This document shows, piece after piece, positions 6,141-10,946 of a DNA stretch of 10,946 nucleotides. Origin of the DNA: Russula earlei. Taxonomy: Eukaryota; Basidiomycota; Agaricomycetes; Russulales; Russulaceae. The stretch lies in NCBI GenBank assembly GCA_025769875.1, contig JAGFNK010001316.1, positions 1-10,946 on the forward strand. The letters run 5' to 3'. The first letter of the stretch is position 1. Every line of letters begins with the position of its first letter. A model generated the notes under the pieces. That model worked only from the letters and a program-made list of their open reading frames with translations, searched no databases and was not told the DNA's origin. The position numbers were made by a program, and so were the translations under genes.

Positions 6141-6436
6141 TGAAAATGACATTCGCATTTCCCTTTACTCGGCGACTAGATCGCGCTGGATGATTGACTC
6201 AGGAGCCACCCATCACATCAGTCCGTTCCGGACCGACTTCATCACTTACGCTCCGGCCACCGGATCAGTTAACCTCGGTGGTCACGCTATCATCAAGCAG
6301 ATTGGGACCGGATCTGTATCCGTCCTACCGTCTGGAGGCTATTGGGAAGTTTCCATTAACCCTCACCGATGTCATGCATGTTCCGGAAGCCGACGCGCGC
6401 TACTTCTCAGTCAGCGCGTTGCTCCGAAAGGGGGGG
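6090..6436 (+). pseudogene. Copia aspartic protease, two frame breaks
   Basis: RWMIDSGATHHISPF (from about 6184) holds the DSG active site, with the catalytic aspartate codon at 6196-6198. It is preceded by the acidic stretch EISDDENDIRISLYS usual before copia protease. The C-terminal part, LTLTDVMHVPEADARYFSV and ALLRKGG, is one frame on, after a break at about 6334-6350. The next break falls in the run of seven G at 6430-6436; six G would join RKGG directly to the following HITFTQN. The protease cleaves the polyprotein within the particle. Confidence 0.9.
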
Positions 6437-7660
6437 ACATATCACTTTTACCCAGAACGCGTGCCAAATCTACTACAAAGATCGGACAGTCGCGCAAGGA
6501 TACCTGGAGAATAACCTATTCTATATTGATTTTTCATCTCCGGCCCTACACGCGCAGGCGGGGGTGCTACCGCTTAACATCTGGCATCAGCGCATGGGAC
6601 ATATGTCCTCACGCGCGCTAATCAAATACGCTCATTCCGTCAAGGGAATCTCGCTTAGTTCAGCGGATCGCGATCAGTCACCTTGCCCCGGGTGTGAACT
6701 CGGCAAACAGACGCGACTTCCTTTCCTGGCTTCGCCTAAGCGATCGGATCGGCGTCTACAGATCGTGCATACTGACTTAGCTGGTCCGATGCAGACCCGG
6801 TCGATCCGAGGTGCAACTTATTGGGCAACGTTTATCGACGACTACTCCCGTTATGGGGTAGTGTACTTCCTCAAAAGTAAAGATCAGTGTGCTGATGCGT
6901 TCAAAAAATATCTCGCGTGGTCAGAAAACCAGACCAACGATAAGATCAAAGCACTACACTCGGATCGCGGAGGGGAGTACTTGTCCGGTACCCTCAGATC
7001 GATCTTAGATCAAAAGGGAATTGAGCATAGATTGACAATGCCAGGGTCACCACAGCAGAATGGCGTAGCGGAGAGATGGAACCGGACCCTCGAAGACAAG
7101 ATGCGCGCTATGCTACACGGCGCCGGTCTTACTCTGGGTTTCTGGGAGCTTGCTACTGACGCAGCAGTCCATATCTACAATCGCACTCCTACACGCGTTC
7201 TCCGGTGGAACACTCCTCACTCAGTCTGGACGGACGGACAAGTTCCGGACGTTTCCTATTTCCGCGTCTTTGGATGTAAGGCGTATGTACACACGCCTGC
7301 TAACAAACGAAAGAAGCTCGATCCGAGATCGGTCGAGATGATTTTTGTTGGGTACGAGTCTGGATCTAAGGGTTACCGACTCTGGAATCAATCCACCCGA
7401 AAGCTGTTCTTATCGCGCGATGTCACTTTCGATGAGCGCATACTACCTGCTAGGGGAGAACTTACTGACATTCCTCCTCCTGCACAACCCTTGGTCTTCA
7501 CGGGACCGGTTTCTTTCACTGCCCCACTTCCGCACGAACCGGATGGCTGCGGACTTAGTCCTGCGCCTCCGGAAACCCCACTAGATCCCACTACACCTAA
7601 TTCACTTTACCTTACCCCTCCCACTCAGCCCTTTCCACATACTCCGCCTGCGCCGCGTTC
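6437..7660 (+). pseudogene. Copia integrase, uninterrupted within the broken gene
   Basis: The zinc-binding N-terminal domain has WHQRMGH (His codons 6585, 6600) and CPGC (Cys codons 6684, 6693). The catalytic triad is D at 6774-6776 (HTDLAGP), D at 6963-6965 (HSDRGGEY) and E at 7071-7073 (NGVAERWNRTL), with 35 residues between the second D and E, the canonical DD35E spacing. The copia C-terminal region follows: VFGCKAYVH, MIFVGYESGSKGYR and DVTFDER, up to about 7440, then a proline-rich tail. The enzyme joins element DNA to the target and makes 5-bp duplications, in agreement with the ATCCC seen here. Its frame stays open to 7745. Confidence 0.94.
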
Positions 7661-8000
7661 AGCCTGTGCGCCAAGTCCGCTTGCGCCAGCCTCACTCAGC
7701 ATTGCCGGGACCATCCTTTGGTCCACCGCGTCCGCCCTCACCTAGGCGTCTTCGCCCTAACCCGCGTTCTAATCCTAGATTTCTCACTTCTAACGCAAAT
7801 GCGGGGGGGCGCCTATCGCATACGGCACTATTAGCGACGGCAGAGGCGATCACTCCGGCTACGTTTCGGGAAGCGATGTCCTCGGACTCCGCCGATCAAT
7901 GGAGAACCGCTGTGTCAATATGAAATTGATGCACTCGCTAAGAATGGTACCTGGGAGCTTGTAGATCTGCCGCCGGGCCACAAGGCCGTGCTGATCTCGA
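7440..8000 (+). pseudogene. Proline-rich integrase-RT linker and RT N-terminus, three frame breaks
   Basis: The low-complexity Pro/Ser/Thr/Arg linker between integrase and reverse transcriptase is normal for copia. It changes frame somewhere in 7666-7740. From about 7840 the conserved RT lead-in appears: ATFREAMSSDSADQWRTA, then a break at about 7905-7921 (a TGA at 7920-7922 ends that frame; removing one base restores it), then ALAKNGTWELVDLPPG, then a break at 7985-8000 just before WVFARKSDG. The run of seven G at 7803-7809 lies here but does not by itself require a break. Confidence 0.85.
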
Positions 8001-9386
8001 TGGGTGTTTGCACGCAAATCTGATGGTAGATTTCGCGCGCGTTTAGTCGCAAAGGGGTTCACCCAAGTGGAGGGGATTGATTATGATGAAACTTTCTCAC
8101 CAGTTGCCAGATTTGAGTCTTTGAGACTACTCCTAGCGTTGGCCGCGCTAGAGGATTGGGAGATCCATCAAATGGACGTCAAGTCGGCGTTCCTTAATGG
8201 CACACTGGAGGAAGAGATCTACATGGAGCAACCACAAGGTTTCATCACTCCGGAACAAAAAGACAAAGTCTGTCGGTTAAAGAAGGCTCTCTACGGCCTC
8301 AAACAAGCCTCGCGCGCATGGAACTTACAGTTTCATGGAGTTCTCACTGGGCTCGGCTTCACGCGCACGCACTCAGATGCTGGGGTTTATCATCGCCAAG
8401 ACGCGGGGGGAACCATAATCATTATCCTCTATGTCGATGATGTCACCATCTTAGGCGATTCACTCCCACTGATTGCAGACATTAAGAATTCATTGTCCAC
8501 GCGCTATGAAATGACTGATCTAGGCGAGATCGACTCCTATCTTGGGATTCGTGTCACGCGTGATCGCTCGGCTAAGCGGCTAGACATTGATCAATCTAGG
8601 TACATCTCGGAGATCGTCAATCGCTTCGGGATGGCGGATTCTAATCCGGTCCGCACTCCGCTGCCCTCCGGGGCAGATGTCCACTTGGTCAAGCACTCCG
8701 GGGAGGCAACGCCTGATGAAATAAAGCATTTTCAACGCATCATTGGCAGCCTTCTCTATGTGCAGATCGGGACACGACCAGATATATCATTTGCAGTCTC
8801 TCGACTTGCCCAATACTCATCCAATCCCTCATCGCATCATCTACGCCTTGCCAAATACGTACTATCTTATCTTAACAGCACTTCAGATCTAAAGTTGCGT
8901 TATGATGGCGCACGCGATACCGGATTACACGGGTACTCCGACTCTAGCCTCGGAGACAATGCAGATGACTACTGTTCCACCTCGGGCTATGTCTTCCTAC
9001 TTTCCAGCGCTGCGATCTCCTGGACCTCATGCAAACAGAAGACTGTTGCCCAAAGTACCACTCAAGCCGAATATATGGCCTTAGCCGACGCAGCTAATCA
9101 AGCCGCGTGGTATCGGAGCTTCTTCTCCGAGATTGGCTATCAGATCTCCGATCCGATTCCGCTTCATGGTGATAACAAAGGTGCCGTTGACCTCGCGCTC
9201 AACCCAGTCACCGGAAGACGGTCGAAGCATATCCCTATCAAGCATCACGCCATCCGCCAATACATTGAGGATGGACTGATCGTACTTATCCGTACTCCCA
9301 CAGGAGAGATGCTTGCAGATGGTCTCACCAAGCCGCATACTCACGCGCTGCTCCGGACCTTCGTCGATGGGTTGGGTCTTAATTGA
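8001..9386 (+). pseudogene. Copia reverse transcriptase and RNase H, intact stretch
   Basis: About 460 residues without interruption. RT motifs: ARLVAKGFTQVEGIDYDETFSPVA-type fingers, catalytic D in QMDVKSAFLNG (8175-8177), LKQASRAW, and YVDD at 8430-8441 with the two catalytic aspartates. The Ty1/copia RNase H follows with D in YSDSS (8940-8942), E in QAEYMAL, D in LHGDNKGA and the KHIPIKHH motif. The stop TGA is 33 nt before the 3' LTR, normal for a compact element. There is no frame break or early stop, unlike the rest of the gene. The enzyme copies element RNA into DNA in cytoplasmic particles. Confidence 0.96.
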
Positions 9387-9412
9387 TCTAATCTACCGAC
9401 TGCCTTAATCAC

Positions 9413-9419
9413 GGGGGGA
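9413..9419 (+). other. Polypurine tract
   Basis: GGGGGGA directly before the TG of the 3' LTR. In LTR elements a purine run here resists RNase H and primes plus-strand DNA synthesis. Confidence 0.85.
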
Positions 9420-9846
9420 TGTTGAGATCTGCACTGCCCAGAGTCTCAGGTGTGTTGTGATGTGATCACAACTTGGATGCGCTGACGCGTCGGATCACCC
9501 GGACCGGGCATCACCGGCTCAGCTCATACGCTGCAGCACACGTTAGTTACATTGATAGAGTGATTTAGAACAATCGGTAGCTACTTACAACTGATCCTCA
9601 GACTTACTTAGTGATCCGTGATGGTAGTTAACTGTACTGCATCTAGTGGCGGTCTCAGGTACTTAAGAACGCCACAAAGTACGTAGATCACTTCAGTTTT
9701 GTGTCAACCAAACTGAACTATTGTCTGATAGGTACATTATTTATATTAGTTTTGTGTCAACCAAACTGAACTATTGTCTGATAGATCTGCCTGCGATCTT
9801 ATCATCTGCTGCTATCTAATCACACATACTGCGTCTATTTTCAACA
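9420..9846 (+). repeat. 3' LTR of the copia element (427 bp)
   Basis: Identical to the 5' LTR except A at 9540 and 9600 (G in the 5' LTR) and 53 extra bp. The 37-bp segment present once in the 5' LTR is here twice (9695-9731 and 9748-9784), separated by a 16-bp AT-rich spacer. The A at 9540 changes one of the two ACGCGT hexamers to ACACGT. Confidence 0.95.
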
Positions 9847-9851
9847 ATCCC
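9847..9851. repeat. Right target-site duplication of the copia element (ATCCC)
   Basis: Exact partner of 4711-4715, directly after the 3' LTR end. Confidence 0.93.
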
Positions 9852-9890
9852 TCGCTCTTGAACTGGATAGTTCAACAGTGAGTCTTGACA
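9852..9890 (+). mobile_element. Last 39 bp of LTR-B copy 2
   Basis: This continues LTR-B from 4715 after removal of the copia element and one ATCCC, and ends TTGACA at the GACAC duplication. The continuity is confirmed by the undivided inverted copy at 10005-10168. Confidence 0.9.
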
Positions 9891-9895
9891 GACAC
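9891..9895. repeat. Right target-site duplication of LTR-B copy 2 (GACAC)
   Basis: Exact partner of 3788-3792. Confidence 0.88.
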
Positions 9896-10004
9896 ACAAG
9901 AGGGTGGACACAAATGCTAGGAAGCTGACTTATTCTTATCTCACTGAACTGCTCAGCTAGACTGTTTTTCCAAAAGGGTAGCTACTGATACTTAAATCCC
10001 AAAG
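9896..10004. other. Unassigned spacer right of LTR-B copy 2
   Basis: Continuation of the DNA at 3619-3792 before the insertions. I count no CG dinucleotide in it and see no coding region or recognised repeat. Confidence 0.4.
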
Positions 10005-10168
10005 TGTCAAGACTCACTGTTGAACTATCCAGTTCAAGAGCGAGGGATAAGCTCGAAGACGAGTCGATAAACGTCCAAGACGGCGTGGGCAAGAAGTAAA
10101 GTCCAGAGTAGTAACAGGTACCAGAGAGGCACGGTTACTGTGAGAGTAGGGCAATCATGCAGAGAAGA
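10005..10168 (-). mobile_element. Truncated LTR-B end, inverted relative to copy 2
   Basis: These 164 bp match the reverse complement of the last ~160 bp of LTR-B copy 2; the first 44 bp are its perfect reverse complement (9847-9890). It breaks off exactly where LTR-A copy 2 begins, and the expected remainder of LTR-B is not seen beyond that LTR. It also matches the start of the 754 copy more loosely. Confidence 0.85.
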
Positions 10169-10695
10169 TGTCACGGTAACTAGCCATGTCAGTTCACAAG
10201 CAGAAAGCAAGTCGATGATAGAGATGTGTTCAAGAAACGGGCTGGTTCCCGTGTATAGTGAGTAAGGATCCCTGCAGCGGTCGAAGTGTTTTATGCTAAA
10301 CAGGTTATGGCCAATAGACCCTTCCTAGTACGACTCGGTCCGTTGAGAAGCTAGGGTAAGTTTGTAATGGGATAGACTAGGGCTGGTTCCACTAGCTATA
10401 TGCATTCAAGTCCGTCGGGACCTTGAACAACGCAGAGAGAGTAGAGGAAGGTAGGTCTTAAAGGAGGAGAGCTCTTCTCAGGAGAGTGAAGAGAGACTCT
10501 TAGGGAAGGAAAGGAAAGGCGAAGAGTAGATGGTGGATGGTGTGTTGAGAGTTGATGAAATGGAGAGGTAGTTGTGAGTTAAGTTTGTGAGAGTGAAGTG
10601 GGTTGCAGGCGAATATGTTTGGACAAGAGTAGGTTGGATTCTACAAGAGACCAAGCTTAGGGCTTTGGTCACAAAGTACTGAGCTTATATATACA
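10169..10695 (-). mobile_element. LTR-A copy 2, probably solo
   Basis: A 527-bp direct repeat of 3088-3618, starting TGTCACGGTAAC and ending TATATACA in plus reading. The flanks GAAGA (10164-10168) and GGAGA (10696-10700) match at 4 of 5 bases, a weak target duplication. It keeps CG at many sites where copy 1 has TG or CA, so it is less decayed. Sense is taken as minus by analogy with copy 1 and is uncertain. No gag or other internal region is visible on either side. Confidence 0.75.
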
Positions 10696-10946
10696 GGAGA
10701 AGCGCAGCAATAGCTGCGCTTTGACTGTGCTACTAGTATAGTAGGAGTCATAATAAGTAGGAGTCATAGGAATGAGGCCACGAACGAGTCAGAACCAAGT
10801 AACTGTGCTGCACAGTAGGTGCGCAGCATTGCACAGTCGAAAGTAAGAAGTGAACATAAATGGAAAGAGAACCAAACAAAGGGAAAGTAACAGCAATCCA
10901 GTGTTACCTGGACGTGTATGGATCACATGATAACACAGAAGGATCA
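10696..10946. other. Unassigned right end with dense dyads
   Basis: About 250 bp without a credible coding region. It contains a perfect 9-bp-stem hairpin (10700-10721, loop AATA), a near-perfect palindrome ACTGTGC-T-GCACAGT (10802-10816), a 16-bp-period duplication of AGTAGGAGTCATA (10740-10752, 10756-10768), and seven GCRCAG/CTGYGC words between 10702 and 10836. It is not recognised as any LTR in this window and may be an older element or host intergenic DNA. Confidence 0.45.
10700..10721. repeat. Perfect hairpin, 9-bp stem and 4-nt loop
   Basis: AAGCGCAGC pairs with GCTGCGCTT around AATA. It begins at the right edge of LTR-A copy 2 (5 bp past its end). No T-run follows, and its role is unknown. 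Confidence 0.6.

Larger units (their letters stand above)
5331..9386 (+). pseudogene. gag-pol: Copia gag-pol polyprotein gene, eight frame breaks
   Basis: One polyprotein gene from ATG 5331 (MAPTFTIPSG) to TGA 9384-9386. Counting position modulo 3, the coding frame runs 0, 2, 0, 1, 2, 0, 1, 2, 0, with changes near 5529-5533, 5945-5948, 6031-6137, 6334-6350, 6430-6436, 7666-7740, 7905-7921 and 7985-8000. The first is explained by loss of one base and the other seven by gain of one base. Homology continues across each break, and no substitution-type stop is needed to explain any of them. Integrase core and RT-RNase H are each uninterrupted. All catalytic motifs are intact. The breaks could be inherited defects, later mutation, or base-calling errors; programmed recoding is unlikely at so many sites. 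Confidence 0.93.
4716..9846 (+). mobile_element. Full-length Ty1/copia LTR retrotransposon nested in LTR-B
   Basis: The 5131-bp element has two LTRs, ATCCC target duplications, a primer-binding site directly after the 5' LTR, one gag-pol region and a polypurine tract directly before the 3' LTR. Domain order gag, protease, integrase, reverse transcriptase, RNase H is diagnostic for copia (Pseudoviridae-type) elements; gypsy has integrase last. Outside a 53-bp indel the LTRs differ at only two sites (4836/9540 and 4896/9600), both G to A in CG context, so insertion is recent. It is much richer in CG, especially ACGCG words, than the older repeats to the left. The gag-pol frame is broken eight times, so as read it could move only with proteins supplied by another copy, unless the breaks are sequencing errors. 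Confidence 0.95.

Noticed and set aside
5940..6158. Minus-strand hydrophobic frame of 72 codons that could suggest a membrane protein
   Set aside because: It is antisense to the Lys/Glu-rich nucleocapsid linker; complementing AAG/GAG codons gives Leu/Phe codons.
7803..7809. Run of seven G as a ninth frame break
   Set aside because: The same frame reads plausibly on both sides, and the linker is too poorly conserved to call a break there.
10696..10840. tRNA-derived SINE or tRNA gene suggested by the hairpins
   Set aside because: No A-box/B-box pair or cloverleaf can be laid out.
1..10946. CRISPR array, bacterial operon or phage system
   Set aside because: Repeats are LTRs with 5-bp target duplications; proteins are eukaryotic retrotransposon families; no operon layout is present.

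Overview
The window looks like transposon-packed, non-genic DNA of a filamentous fungus, most likely a basidiomycete. This is inferred from the Ty1/copia and Ty3/gypsy protein families and from decay that falls mainly on CpG (C to T or G to A in CG context), as expected of methylated repeats; the species is not identifiable. I see no host gene, tRNA or rRNA. Almost everything is LTR-retrotransposon sequence nested inside other LTR-retrotransposon sequence.

Left part (1-3618). A decayed Ty3/gypsy-type gag runs on the minus strand from an ATG at 3063 to about 164. It is split by two solo LTRs: LTR-C (2173-3010, perfect 5-bp target duplication GCAGG) and an LTR-B copy (754-1705, 4 of 5 bp duplication). 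At 163 it is cut by the start of an LTR related to the copia LTR further right. LTR-A (3088-3618) abuts the gag start and is probably its 5' LTR. This block is strongly CpG-poor, and all three in-frame stops in the second gag segment are TGA codons that a single CpG transition could have made from CGA.

Middle (3619-9890). About 170 bp of unassigned DNA precedes a second LTR-B, on the plus strand, a 962-bp solo LTR with perfect GACAC duplications. It is split at its 3' end by a 5131-bp Ty1/copia element (4716-9846, duplication ATCCC). That element has near-identical LTRs, a primer site matching the anticodon arm of initiator tRNA-Met, one gag-pol reading region (5331-9386) with gag, zinc knuckle, protease, integrase, reverse transcriptase and RNase H in copia order, and a G-rich polypurine tract. 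All catalytic motifs are present, but the reading frame changes eight times, each explicable by one base, so it is annotated as a pseudogene.

Right part (9891-10946). A 114-bp spacer (including the GACAC duplication) is followed by a 164-bp LTR-B end in inverted orientation, a second LTR-A copy (10169-10695), and about 250 bp of unassigned DNA rich in GCRCAG dyads.

Inferred order: the gypsy element with LTR-A first; LTR-C and the left LTR-B into its gag; the right LTR-B beside it; the copia element last. No new protein system is evident. The unusual material is in the nesting, the LTR regulatory sequences and the decay patterns.
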